A DNA stretch of 17,805 nucleotides from Phascolomyces articulosus (GCA_025677815.1 JAIXMP010000089.1:1-17805); one strand, 5' to 3'; counted from the first letter of the stretch, positions 1 through 9,852 are shown. The notes: generated from the letters alone by a model not told the origin. A program made the numbers and translations.

Positions 1-849
1 TGGTATGCAAACTTCTTATCTAGATAATATAATGATACCATAAGCAGCAATAGCTCCCAATATGCTAAGGTTTGGTCCTTTTATTTCTATAGTGATTTTA
101 TATACTTTTCCAGTGTCAGACCAACCATAAGAGCAATCTATATTCCTATTGAATCTAGCCTCATCAATGAAAACATACTCAGAAAAGAAGTTGATTTCAA
201 GTGCCTTCCATGCTAATAGAGCTTCGTACCATTGTAAAACAGTTGTATCATTATCATAGGCAACAAGTTAGTAAATAGTTTATTTGTATGTTAGATGACA
301 TTTCTTATGCATATGTTTATTAACTACATAGCTAGTGATATTTAAACCTTTGAAATGTTAACAAAGTAAATAGGTGACATCATTACAGCTGATTGTTGGT
401 TGCCTATAGATTTTTTTAAAGATAAAAACTGTACACTTATTAATAAGTTTTGATTTAGTACCTATCTTTTTAGATGAGCCTGGAAATATATCTTCACTAT
501 TGTTGCATACTTTATTCCATTGATTTACATGACATTTAGCAGTTGAATAAGGCAGGGTAACTTTAGCTGCAGCTATTTTAATTAACATGCCTTCAAACTC
601 TTATAATAAATTGATCATTTTTGCAACTTTGACATCATTTTTTGTATTATATAGGCCGTGAATTTGATGTGAAGATATATCATTACTACTAATAGATTCC
701 TTAGACTTTTTTTCTTTTTTTTCTATTTCTTCCATCTTGTATCTATAATTGACACCTACAGCACCTTCCCAGCCCATATAATTTTGAAATAGAACAATTC
801 TCTCATTGGTGGTAGAAATATTATTATCAGTGGTGTTATGGTTTTCCAT
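1..849 (-). pseudogene. Tc1/IS630-like DDE transposase, 5' part, decayed
   Basis: One minus-strand frame runs from the ATG at 849 to the window edge with no frameshift. A helix-turn-helix region lies at about 540-630 (IAAAKVTLPYSTAKCHVNQW), followed by a second DNA-binding segment at 285-360 (HFKGLNITS, KHMHKKCHLT). The start of the DDE domain is at 130-180 (EYVFIDEARFN, first catalytic Asp at 163-165), then GWSDTGK and a strand reading LSILGAIAAYG. This order is that of Tc1/mariner (DDE_3) cut-and-paste transposases. The second Asp and the final acidic residue lie outside the window. Five in-frame stops interrupt it (601, 358, 280, 268 and 16), all TAA at places where Gln is acceptable and none TGA. 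The start is uncertain: an alternative upstream exon beginning with ATG at 968 (MAGDEFEPRK) could be spliced on. Family assignment is firm; activity is very unlikely. Confidence 0.85.
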
Positions 850-1022
850 AGTGACAACAAATGTATAATAAATATATTTAAGAACAATAAAGAGTATCTC
901 TTAATATAACATTTACACAACATAAATATATGTTGAACTTTTCTTGGCTCAAATTCATCACCAGCCATTTTTGAAGATATGTAGCTTGGATTTGCTTAGT
1001 ATAGATCAACTTCAAGCTCGGT

Positions 1023-1087
1023 GGCTCAATTCAATATAATAGCTCAATTTGAAAATTTAGGCTCATTTTCAAAATTATGGCTCATTT
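1023..1087. repeat. Four spaced RGCTCAWTT direct repeats (Tc1-like subterminal region)
   Basis: The nonamer RGCTCAWTT occurs at 1023, 1041, 1060 and 1079, that is every 18-19 bp, and a related GGCTCAAAT lies at 946. The block is just upstream of the minus-strand Tc1-like transposase. It therefore fits the subterminal transposase-binding repeats of that element, whose outer end is probably near 1085-1115. The matching end lies outside the window, so the exact terminus and TA duplication cannot be fixed. Confidence 0.55.
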
Positions 1088-1115
1088 CTATTTCGCATGG
1101 CCAAATTTAACTTCC

Positions 1116-2043
1116 AATGCTATAACCATACAGGTAAATAACCACACAGAATAACTACGAAGGTATATATGAGATAATAAGATAGATAAAAAGATGCTCT
1201 TTATTTTAATAAAATGTTCTAGTATTTATATCTTTTCTAAAACTACTGTACATAATAATGATGATGATAATAATAAAGTTTGGGATAATAATATGACTAA
1301 TAATACTAATGATAGTGGCTGTGGATGATGATGATACAATAATATAGAAGTAGTGGATAATATAATATAGAAGGATATGGCTGCAGATGATATAATAGAA
1401 GTAAAGAAGTATAATAATGCTAAGCATGCTATATCTCAAATGCACTATATATATAGTAATAAAAATGATATGATCAGTATTAAAATAGCTAATCAATGGT
1501 TACAACAAGAATTATCTGTGTTACCCTTTTCCTTTTTTTGGATACTTCTTATATGATTATTTTATATCTAAAAATAAGCATCTTTAATAATTCTTCTATA
1601 TACTTCTTGCTGGGCACATTTTTACATCATAACTATTATCAGCATCATTACTAAGATGTATAGCATCTATCATCACTATTTTTAATATTAATGTCATTAC
1701 TAAGAAACAAAGTATTACTAGTAACTATCTATATTATTAGTATTATCTATCATAACCAGAAAACATATAAATATCCCCTCATCATTAAATAATAAAAGAT
1801 CATCTTTATATTCTCTTTAAATATCTTATTATCTTTATTATTCCTATTGGCTAAGGTATTATCTGCCAAAAATAATTATAATAATTGGTAGTAAAAGAAA
1901 AGGTTCATATCCAACTATAATATCCTATATAACCCCCTAAGCAATTTTCAAACTTACTAAACACAAGACCCTAAGATTACTAATAAAACAAAGATTTAAT
2001 AACTACAAGACCTGAAATTAATTTTGAGAACCCACCTACAAGT
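1116..2043. other. AT-rich stretch without recognisable gene; probable 5' region of gypsy A
   Basis: Low-complexity AT-rich DNA, full of TAATAATGAT-type runs between 1240 and 1480. No open frame here shows a recognisable motif; the 96-residue minus-strand frame at 1206-1496 is Ile/Tyr-rich low complexity. The right part probably contains the 5' LTR and leader of gypsy A, because the gag begins at about 2044. The partner LTR is outside the window, so the boundaries cannot be drawn. Confidence 0.4.
1926..1932 (+). promoter_or_regulatory. Possible TATA box of gypsy A
   Basis: TATATAA followed by a C-rich patch lies about 110 bp before the first gag ATG at 2044. The position would suit an LTR promoter. 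In DNA this AT-rich a TATA match alone is weak, so the call rests on its place relative to gag. Confidence 0.3.
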
Positions 2044-3075
2044 ATGCTATAAGAACAACAGAATAATAATATGATGTTGTTGATATAAGTATTAATAGAG
2101 TTATTATCTAAGAAAAATAAGGAAGACAAGGATGGCAACTAAGAAGAAAAAGATACAACTCCTATTTTTTATACCTATATTCATGAACCTAACATATATC
2201 ATGGTGACTGAAGCTTAGATGCTGCTATTGGTTAGGTGAGGTCTGTTGAATGATATCTGGAAATGGCTTAATTAAGTAAGCAGAAATATATAGCTTATAC
2301 TGCCATTCTGTTATATGATAAGGCTGACATATAGTGGTGCCAATAAGAAGCAATGGCTGATATTACTGATTAGATAGAGTTCAGGAAATGTTTCCTTGCC
2401 AATTTCAGTCCCCTAAATCATACTCAATTGGCTCGTAATTGTTTAGCTGTGCTATTCCAGAATAGTACAGTAGCACTCTATATGTCACAATTATAAGCTG
2501 CCTAGTCATTAGTACCAACAATGATAGGTAAAGAAGCCTTAGATTGCTTTCAACATAGGTTGAATCCTGCCATTTAGTTATAAGTAATGACCTAGTTCCT
2601 AGCCTTAGCTAATGAGGCAATGTGATTAGCTTTAGCTGTTGAAGCTGCACAACAACACACTCAGTCTATCCTATCTGAAAATAGTCATCTACCTTTCTAA
2701 CAGTAATACTAACAATAGGGTATACCTGAATATCTCTGCTTATCTGGTGTTGCACTAATGGATTTGGATACTATTCAACCAAGATAATAAGGATCTAATT
2801 GGCAGTCAGCAGGACATGGTAGTAACAACTGGCGCGGTGGTAATTATATGTGTGGTGGCAGTAATAATAATAACAAGGATTGTTATAATTGTGGTAGCCT
2901 TAGTCATATTGCTCATTTCTGTTCATCCCCCTGCCATCAAAATTGATCCAACAACTAATATCAAGGACAATCATACTAGGGAAAAGGCCAAATGCATCAG
3001 GATTAAAGGGAGTCACTTCGCATTCATTTCTATCCCTTAATGCTATCCAAAAAGAAGAATGAGTAGTGCCAGAAG
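2044..3075 (+). pseudogene. gag: Gypsy A gag (capsid/nucleocapsid), heavily decayed, cut off by the hAT insertion
   Basis: A single plus-strand frame from the ATG at 2044 to about 3020 reads as a fungal Ty3/gypsy Gag once stops are passed over. A hydrophilic N-terminus is followed by a capsid-like stretch at about 2188-2690 (EPNIYHGD, SLDAAIG, LANFSPLNHTQLAR, LALAVEAAQQHTQS). A zinc knuckle C-x2-C-x4-H-x4-C lies at 2881-2922 (CYNCGSLSHIAHFC), after a Gly/Asn-rich segment. Gag packages the element RNA in virus-like particles. About 22 TAA/TAG and 4 TGA codons interrupt the frame, most at Gln, Arg or Trp positions. Near 3020 the reading moves by -1 into the frame SFLSLNAIQKEE, either through a 1-nt deletion or an old programmed shift. 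Gag ends at the 8-bp target duplication and its frame resumes at 16345. Confidence 0.85.
3068..3075. repeat. Left 8-bp target-site duplication of the hAT element (GCCAGAAG)
   Basis: GCCAGAAG is repeated exactly at 16345-16352. Eight base pairs is the standard duplication for hAT elements. Both copies sit in the same codon phase of gypsy A (CCA GAA G), which supports a true insertion. Confidence 0.9.
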
Positions 3076-3087
3076 TAGCATTATTTA
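3076..3087 (+). repeat. hAT left terminal inverted repeat
   Basis: TAGCATTATTTA, immediately inside the left duplication, pairs with the right end at 16333-16344 with three transition mismatches. Confidence 0.8.
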
Positions 3088-3092
3088 TCTCA

Positions 3093-3216
3093 TCTACTAT
3101 CTGCTCATCTGATCTGCATCTGTATCCACAAATGCAGATACAGATAGATACTTATAGATATTGGATATAGATGTGGATAGTCATCCATCTGATCCAATAT
3201 CTGATAGCATCTGCAA
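3093..3216. repeat. hAT left subterminal repeat block (CATCTG/GATCTG-type motifs)
   Basis: Dense short motifs of the form CATCTG, GATCTG and GATACAG occur on both strands. An inverted pair ATCTGTATC ... GATACAGAT lies at about 3117-3146. The 15-mer TGCAGATACAGATAG at 3133-3147 recurs in the same orientation in the right block at 16292-16306. Clustered subterminal motifs are known transposase-binding regions in hAT elements; that role here is inferred. Confidence 0.65.
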
Positions 3217-4136
3217 ATAAAATATGTATAAGTCATAATATACCAATGTTCATCTTATCTACCATCTGTTTATCAAATAGCATATGCAAAAATAATATAT
3301 AAGATAAAATAAGAACATTGCAATATGAGGGAATATAGTGTCTTTTATTTATTTGAGAATTGTGTGTCAAAATCCTGTCATGTATAGTAGTTGATTCTAT
3401 TTGAAGATTTAACATTGTTAGATCTACAATCGTTACTTATTATCTAATCCCGAAATGCTGAATCACAAAACTCGTCATGTTCTATTATACCATTCTTATT
3501 ATGCTTTAACTTTCTTTATATATGAAATAATATTTTTAAATATGCCAATGTATCCCATCCTCTGTATTCCTTGTCTCTATTTTTTTCTTTATAAATAATG
3601 TTGAAATAATGTAAATGTATCATTAAATCAAGATATAGGATGGTGAATAAAAGATAAATAGATTTTATCCTTAAAGATGATATTTCAAATATTCTTTTTT
3701 TATATCCATAACCATGATAATCCTTGATCAACTCCATGTTTGTCTTCTAGATCCATTAAGTAACAGCATTTTTTCATCTAAAAAAAAAGTTATAGAGAAT
3801 GCATAATTTTTTATTTAATTCCACTCAACCTCATCATATAATGAATGGTGTAATAATATCCAAAAAAAACATACTATTTCGTTGTTGTATCATAAGATGG
3901 TGGCTGATGCATATATAGTTGTAACATAGATCCAAGTATTGTAGTGAAACAGATGTGATTATATATAATTGATAGGTCATCAAAAAGAAGTGAATAATGG
4001 TAGATAACAAATGTTGTGGATAGATAATAGTAATTATTGATATTTATAATGGATCGTTCCTAATTATTAAGATAGATACTTACAGTTACTAATGAAATAC
4101 TTGTTCTGGTTAGATGAAAGACATCATTCATTACAC
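3217..4136. other. hAT left arm, no supported gene
   Basis: AT-rich DNA. Two minus-strand open frames of 60 and 73 residues (3233-3415 and 3516-3737) begin with ATG but show no recognisable motif and lie in different frames. I see no RNA gene or strong repeat. Confidence 0.4.
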
Positions 4137-4147
4137 TATATATAAAG
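4137..4147 (+). promoter_or_regulatory. TATA box ahead of the 4188 frame
   Basis: The match TATATATAAAG lies about 45 bp before the ATG at 4188. The ATG itself sits in an A-rich context (GTCAAAATGGCTG) favourable for fungal translation starts. The pairing of both signals is the reason for the call. Confidence 0.5.
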
Positions 4148-4187
4148 GAATACCTATCTTGTAAAGAACAATTATACACAAGTCAAA

Positions 4188-4580
4188 ATGGCTGATCTAT
4201 ATCAATAGTAACAATATAATTAATGCTATTAGTAGATGGAATAGAAATCGTGAAACACTGATAATATGGAGAAAAATTTATCTGCATACATATTCCATAA
4301 TCATCGATGGTGGTTAAGTATATATGGCTATTCATTTTGCATTCATATCTAATAGAATCCATATTAGGTGGATAATTATAAATATGTTGAAGAACACAGT
4401 AATTTCCAAGATTACACAGTTCATTGTGAAAAAGAGCATCGTGCTGTTTTATATAAACCAATATTATTAGGAAACAACGATTAAAGAGATGCATCACCAT
4501 CTCCAAGTAGTGTCAAGTACAAGAAAGAGTATTACGCGTTTAAAAAAGACCAGGCTGATTAAGTTGTTCAAAATAAATAA
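4188..4580 (+). pseudogene. Possible decayed unknown gene in the hAT left arm
   Basis: I do not recognise this protein. From the ATG at 4188 a plus-strand frame of about 130 codons is interrupted by roughly a dozen TAA/TAG codons and one TGA. The first part would be Gln-rich if the TAA/TAG codons descend from CAA/CAG. The later part reads like ordinary charged protein (KYVEEHSNFQDY, HCEKEHRAVLYKP, SPSPSSVKYKKEYYAFKK). A TATA box and good start context precede it. The stop pattern matches that of the certain transposon genes nearby, which is the main argument for coding ancestry. It could be an accessory gene of the hAT, a captured host fragment, or chance. The minus-strand 107-residue open frame over 4183-4506 competes for the same DNA, but it lacks the promoter signals and recognisable motifs. 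Confidence 0.35.
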
Positions 4581-5626
4581 AAAATTCAGTTATAGTAAAC
4601 AAAAAAAATAGATTCAATTGGATTTTATTGTGAAAGTCGTCTGTACTTGATTCTTGGCTCAAATATTTTTCTAGCCAGCTGAGAAGATGTTGGATGTATT
4701 TGAAAACGAATGCAGAGATAAAAACTCTGAAGATAGGGATAATGGAGTTTGTGAATTGAGAGTTATAAAAAAAAAAAAAATATATATAGGCAAACGTTTT
4801 CCTTCAGGAAACATATTTTTTTCATTGCTTTTCAATGCACTTTTCAATACTCCGTTTAAAAAGGATAATGTTGAATAACTGATATATTAAAGACACGACT
4901 TGGAGAAGTAACAATATATATACAATCATATCTCTGATAATGCTATTCCCAATATGATTGTTTTTCTTAATTGGATCCTTCTCTTATCCTGGTCCATTAT
5001 ACTATAAATTTCATATTGTTGCTGGTTCTATACATGTCATAATCCTCTTATATTATTATAATATTTAATTATCCCATATATTTATTATCATTTATCTATG
5101 TTTATTATCATTTATCCAATCATTTTTTATCTAATTATTTTTTATCATCTATTTTATCCTAATACTATTCAACGTTTTTCTCCATCCTTTATCCTCATAA
5201 CCATTATAAAAATTATTTGATATTCATATCTAATAGATAAAGCAGAGAGAGAGAGAGAGATTAGCATTCTAATAATTACATAACTTACCTCCTAATTAAT
5301 AGTTGTAGATACAAAAATTGCAAGGAAAAGAACAGTATTGCATAAGATAATAATTATAATCATTATAATAATGACTTGTTATAGTATTTTGAAAAACTAT
5401 AAATATTATAACATCCATAAGTAAAAAATAATAAAAGTAACCAGTCGTTTTGTCCATATATAATTAAAAGTAAATATGTTTCATAATTAATTGGTGTTGT
5501 ATCATATATATTGAGGTATTGCCGATACATGATGAAGTTTGGTATATTTGAGATATGCAGAAGTCCAATAAGATTTGAATATTAAAGTGCTGAAAATCAG
5601 TTAGTCGTTATGATGGTAACAGGAGC
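4581..5626. other. hAT left arm, no supported gene
   Basis: AT-rich DNA. A 63-residue plus-strand frame at 4687-4878 has no recognised motif and is crossed by a run of 13 A. A 40-bp segment at 4651-4690 resembles 941-980 next to the Tc1-like gene. A short AG repeat lies at 5244-5260. Nothing else could be named. Confidence 0.4.
5244..5260. repeat. (AG)n microsatellite
   Basis: Seventeen bases of uninterrupted AG dinucleotide repeat. It is simple sequence with no evident role. Confidence 0.9.
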
Positions 5627-5631
5627 CTAAC
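5627..5631. repeat. 5-bp target-site duplication of chromovirus B (CTAAC), left
   Basis: CTAAC abuts the TG of the left LTR and is repeated at 12024-12028 directly after the CA of the right LTR. Five bp is typical for Ty3/gypsy integrases. Confidence 0.92.
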
Positions 5632-6202
5632 TGTGGTATAGATAAGAATTAACGATAGAATTAATGACAAAGAGAGATGGAGACAGAAGAAGTCTTGTGA
5701 GAATCGATATAGATTTATTATAATGATCAAGATAATAATAAAGATAATTATATTCTAGTTTTACAACTACAGTATTTATATATTTTCTTATCCATGCCAC
5801 TTAATCATTAATCATGGTAGTTTGTTAATATTGCATTTGTTTGATATAACGGGTATATATTATAGGTGGTGTTCATGGTAATATAATACAACATGAGGAG
5901 ATATAATTATATTTGTTGTACATATATATATTTGTTGACCATTAGTCATTAGATGATTATTATTACTTTTATGCTCTTACTTGTACAATGAGAAGGTATG
6001 GTAGTATTTGTATTATTTGATAATTATTGTGTATAGGATATTATACTAGGATCATTATTATTGTATTATTATTAGAATGAGGATTATGTGAGGCAACTGA
6101 TATTATTTATTTATATTATTATTTATTATTTGTGATAACACGATGTAGCAGAATCGGTGATAATATATATGAGAAGAAGTATGGATATGTAAATATGCCA
6201 CA
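5632..6202 (-). repeat. LTR of chromovirus B (3' LTR in element orientation)
   Basis: Begins TGTGG and ends CCACA, 571 bp, matching 11453-12023 without gaps. The ten differences I see include four at CpA-type sites (counting both strands) and three at CpG-type sites, the same spectrum as the gag-pol stops. Confidence 0.95.
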
Positions 6203-6216
6203 TTACCCCCTTCTAG
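6203..6216 (-). promoter_or_regulatory. Polypurine tract of chromovirus B
   Basis: Directly next to the 3' LTR the minus strand reads AGAAGGGGGTAA. A purine run here primes plus-strand DNA synthesis in LTR retrotransposons. Position and composition both fit. Confidence 0.8.
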
Positions 6217-6327
6217 GTTGCAAACTTATATTTTGTATTGTTTTTATATTTGTTATTTTATGTTCTTTGTATTTATAATTTAATTTAGTTTTTATGATGT
6301 TATTGCAAGGTATTTATTTGTAAATGA

Positions 6328-6654
6328 TCATTTATGTGATCGAGTGGATTTACAGAGTTGTTCTGATGATGCATCCAGCTGCATAGAGCGTTTGCGTTTA
6401 TTATTTGAAATAGGAGCTTGTGCATTTTTATTTTTATTGGGTTCAGAGCCAAGTCTTTTCCAATAGTCAATGATAGTTTGTTGTTGAGAGAAGTTTTCTG
6501 CTTTTTCCCAAGTATCATCTTCTTCTTTATATCCTACCTATCTAACTTTATATTCATAAACACTGGGTTTAATTTCATGGTGTGCTATAATTGCTTTTAC
6601 TTCATATAACTCGTCACAAGGGATTACTTCATCTTATGAGATTAATTTAAGTCA
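6328..6654 (-). other. Chromodomain and C-terminal tail of element B integrase
   Basis: The segment at 6460-6606 reads YEVKAIIAHHEI, then YEYKVR-stop-VGYKEEDDTWEKAENF and ends IIDYW. This is the chromodomain pattern, with aromatic positions at Y, the lost W and W. In other chromoviruses this domain steers integration, often to heterochromatin-like chromatin. A Lys/Arg- and Ser-rich tail follows, to the TGA at 6328. Stops at 6634 (TAA) and 6538 (TAG, Trp lost) break this copy. Insertion of B inside another transposon is consistent with chromatin targeting, but one case proves nothing. Confidence 0.85.
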
Positions 6655-7920
6655 ATTGGGTGGATAATTTGAAGGTTTTAAATTTCCCATTTCATCTTTC
6701 AGAATGTATGAGCCACCATGATTCTTTCGAACTACTGTGTATGGACCATGATATTCTGGTTCTAATTTACTTCCTTTCTGTTTTACTCTAACCATGACAT
6801 GACTGTTTAGTGGAAAATCAACAATGATATGCTTTTTGTTGAATTTCTGTGTTTGTGCTTCAATTATAGCTTTAACATGTTCATTGATAGCAGGAAATAC
6901 AATTTGTTCCATTTTCTTAATTCTTTCCTTAAGTTCTTCAGTAGATAACGGTTATTGACCTGTTTCTTTTCTGAAGCCTTGGAATTGATTCATTTTTCTA
7001 GCAAACATTAGGGTGTAAGGAGCTGTGTCTGTACATTTTGCAATTTTTGTGTTTATGGCCAATTGTACACCAGGAATGAATATATCCCAAGATTTAATTG
7101 CACCGTTGATACATTTTTTAATAGCTCTTATAGCTGTTTGTACAAAACGTTCACTAGGGTTTGACCTTGCATGATAAGGCGTAGAGAATCTTATAAATAT
7201 GCCTGCAGCTTCAGTAAGTTTAGTCATGATTGAGTTGGAAAATTCGGATCTATGATCACTTTGTAAGTATCAAGGAAATCCAAAGTCTGAAAAGACTTGT
7301 ATTAAAGTTCTTGCAATAGTATCAGGTTGTTTGTTAGGTATTGCTCTTAAGATGACAAATCTTGTACAGATGTCTACCATAACAAGTAAATAAGTATTAC
7401 CAAGATCAGTAATGCGAAGTGGTCCAGCTAAGTCAATAGCCCAGTGATCTGCAGGTAGGTAAGCTTGTATGGGTTTTAAAGGATGATATCCTTGTTTAAC
7501 TATATTGTGTTTTGCACATGTATTGCATGAGCGTACAACGTTTAAAGCTTCGTTAAATAATCCGTTCCAATTAAAGCCTTGGCTTCTTAAGCCATTTGTC
7601 ATAGCTTCAGCACCAAAGTGACCAAAGTTATGCTGGTCAATTAATAATTTATGTCGATCTTCCATAGGGGGTGTGATCATGTCTATAAATGGATTATCAG
7701 CATGTAAGGTGTTAAGGTGGATTGCATTTTGATCTTTTTCTTTTTCTTTTGTCTTTTCTTTTAATTGTTTGTTATAATCATATTTCATATTTTCATATTT
7801 TTGTTTTAATTGTGGAAGTGAATATTTAGGACGTGTAGGAACTGGAGCATTACCCCCTTCTAAAGAATCGATGTCCTCTATGTCCTCATATAAACGACTG
7901 AGAAGATCTGGCAAGGTGTT
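6655..7920 (-). other. Integrase region of chromovirus B
   Basis: An HHCC zinc-binding domain (HNFGH, then CNTC) is followed by the catalytic core. The first Asp is at 7432-7434 (WAIDLAGPL), the second at 7255-7257 (QSDHRSEF), and the Glu at 7150-7152 (SNPSERFVQT). The spacing between second Asp and Glu is 34 residues, one less than the usual 35, because N-P-S-E-R replaces the usual longer N-G-x-x-E-R. A GPF/Y-like region follows at about 6720-6770 (EPEYHGPYTVVRK). A TGA at 7270 removes the Arg of FGFPR and a TAA lies at 6952. The enzyme would insert the element cDNA into the genome. Confidence 0.9.
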
Positions 7921-9369
7921 CTATAAACCAGGCAGATGCTGTATTTTGAGGTTTGGATAATTTAATATCGTTTCAAACCAGCTAATGATCATTCTATTAG
8001 CGATATTTTGTGTCATGATCCAACAAAGACTGCGATGGTCTGTTTGAAGGATTACTTCTGGCTGTAAGTATATGTATAGATGAAAGGAATCCAAGGAATA
8101 TACAATTGCACAAAGTTCTTTGCGCGTAACGCTATATCATCTTTCTGAACGCGAGAGCGCTCATGATTTAAAAGCGATATGTTTGACCTCTTTATTAATG
8201 ATTTGATAAAGGACGGCACTTATTCCTATATTTGATGCATCTGTAGCTATGTAAAAAGGATAGCTGAAATTTGGATACAATAAAATCAGAGATTTTGTTA
8301 AAATGATGTGTAAAGTATCAAAGGCTTTTTGATGTTGTTCTGTCCATTTGTTATGAATATCTTTTTCATGACGTAGGGCATCTAAAGGCGCGGTCAAGGT
8401 AGAGCATGAAGGAATGTACGATCTGAAGTAATTTACTAATCTAAGAAATTTCATACAATCGCGACCAGTATGTAACTGTGGATAATCTAATACAATTGTT
8501 ACTTTTCGAATATCAAGTGCGATACCCTTGTTTGAGATGCAAAATCCTAGTAGTATAGTGGATGATTGTGCAAAGTTACATTTTTCTTAGTTTAAAATTA
8601 ACATGTTTTTATTTAATTTTTGGATAACTGTATTAACATGGTCAATGTGATCATGTATTGATTTGGATGCTATAACAATGTCATCTATAAATGAATGAGC
8701 ATATGGAAGATCATATAGGATAATGTGGATTACGCGTTGAAACGGACTACTCAACGTTTTTAAGCTGAAACAACCTTTTGCATGACAGTATTGTTTGCCA
8801 AGGAAGGTAAAACTTAGTTTATGTTGATGTTCAGGTAGTACAGGAAATCTTTGAAATGCTGATGTTAGATCAAGTGTGGTAAAAACAGAGTTTCCTTTCA
8901 ATTTATGAAAAATGTCATTTATAGAAGCAAGTGGATATTGATCGTGAGATATGAGGATGTTATTTAATCCACGTGTATCTAAGCATAGTCGATGTTTTGT
9001 AATATTGCCATATGTATCACGTTTAGGTACAACAGTAAGTAGTGAATTAAATTCAGTATTGGTAGGAGCAGGTATAATAACACCATCCTCAAGCCATTGT
9101 TTGATTGTATTTTTTAATTCCGGAATCAAAGCATGTGGCAATGGATATTGTGGTTTATACACCGTAACATTGGGTGGTGTGTATAAGCGAATTATAGCTT
9201 TAGGAATAGGACAGTATGATGTAGGAGGAATGTTTGAATTTTGATCCAAAAAAGGTTTTATCTTTTTCTGAAAATATTCCTGTTCATCTTTTGTTCCTGC
9301 AGGTGATTTATTAGGGGGATCAATGTCTAACGCAGTTTCATTGCTTATTTTGTTAGGTTGTTGATCATC
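7921..9369 (-). other. Reverse transcriptase and RNase H region of chromovirus B
   Basis: Reverse transcriptase motifs appear in order: KHRLCLDTRGLNN, DQYPLASINDIF, the first catalytic Asp in TTLDLTSAFQR, SPFQRV, and FIDDIVIAS with the Asp pair at 8680-8685. RNase H follows, with IATDASNIGISAVLYQ, IAFKS-stop-ALS, TRKELCAIVYSL and LQTDHRSL. Stops at 8587 (TAA, just before EKCNFA), 8161 and 8137 (both TGA at Arg) and 7921 (TAG, in the linker just before LPDLLSRLY) break it. Apart from the stops the catalytic residues are intact, so decay is by nonsense rather than by loss of active sites. Confidence 0.93.
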
Positions 9370-9372
9370 CTA

Positions 9373-9852
9373 AGACTGTAAGAGTCCTATGATAGCAATA
9401 CCAAGTTTAGGCATAAGATCCAGACCAATTGTCATAATGGTGTTTTCTGAAAGTGGTAAAGCTTCAAACATATGTATGACGTTTTTATTCCCATATTTTA
9501 ATTGTAAATTTTTCACAATCCCTTTTCTTTTCCTAACCAAACCTTCCAATGAAGTGATAACAGGTGCATGTGTTTTTAAAGGTGTAATGGTCAAATGGTT
9601 TTTATTAATATAATTAATATTAAGCGAGGATCTATCACAACTAGTGTCTAATAAAGCTAATATTCGTTTACCCTGTAAAATAATAGGAACGAGAATAGTA
9701 GAAGGTATGTCAGTTTCATTTATAATATTATGATTGTGTTGTGACGTGTATTGCTTTATTTTTGTGGAATACTGAAAAGTATTGTTTTGACTTATACCTT
9801 TGTGAGGAGATGACGTTTCCATATCATCGTCTATGTCAATCAAGTCATCTAC
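9373..9852 (-). other. Aspartic protease region of chromovirus B
   Basis: The segment ILALLDTSCDRSSLN holds the retroviral-type protease motif D-[ST]-G with Asp at 9646-9648. The Gly is replaced by Ser (AGT). A GGT-to-AGT change, C-to-T on the other strand, would explain it. A downstream hydrophobic segment (LGIAIIGLL) fits the second flap of the fold. The Gly is essential in this family, so the change alone would probably abolish processing. Confidence 0.75.

Noticed and set aside
756..968. Minus-strand 70-residue frame starting MAGDEFEPRK
   Set aside because: Only the first residues look meaningful, as a possible spliced first exon of the Tc1-like gene; the rest is hydrophobic read-through of what may be an intron. 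Not listed as its own gene.
1206..1496. Minus-strand 96-residue frame
   Set aside because: Low-complexity Ile/Tyr/Ser repeats from TAATAATGAT-type sequence; no protein-like features.
2816..3040. Plus-strand 74-residue frame rich in Val/Ile
   Set aside because: It is an out-of-frame reading of the gypsy A Gag zinc-knuckle region.
3100..3220. Possible CRISPR-like or satellite array of CATCTG motifs
   Set aside because: Units are only 5-6 bp, irregular and on both strands, and match the hAT right-end block. A subterminal repeat is the better explanation.
4183..4506. Minus-strand open frame of 107 residues
   Set aside because: It overlaps the plus-strand 4188 frame, has no promoter-like signal or recognisable motif, and an open antisense frame can arise where the sense strand is AT-rich.
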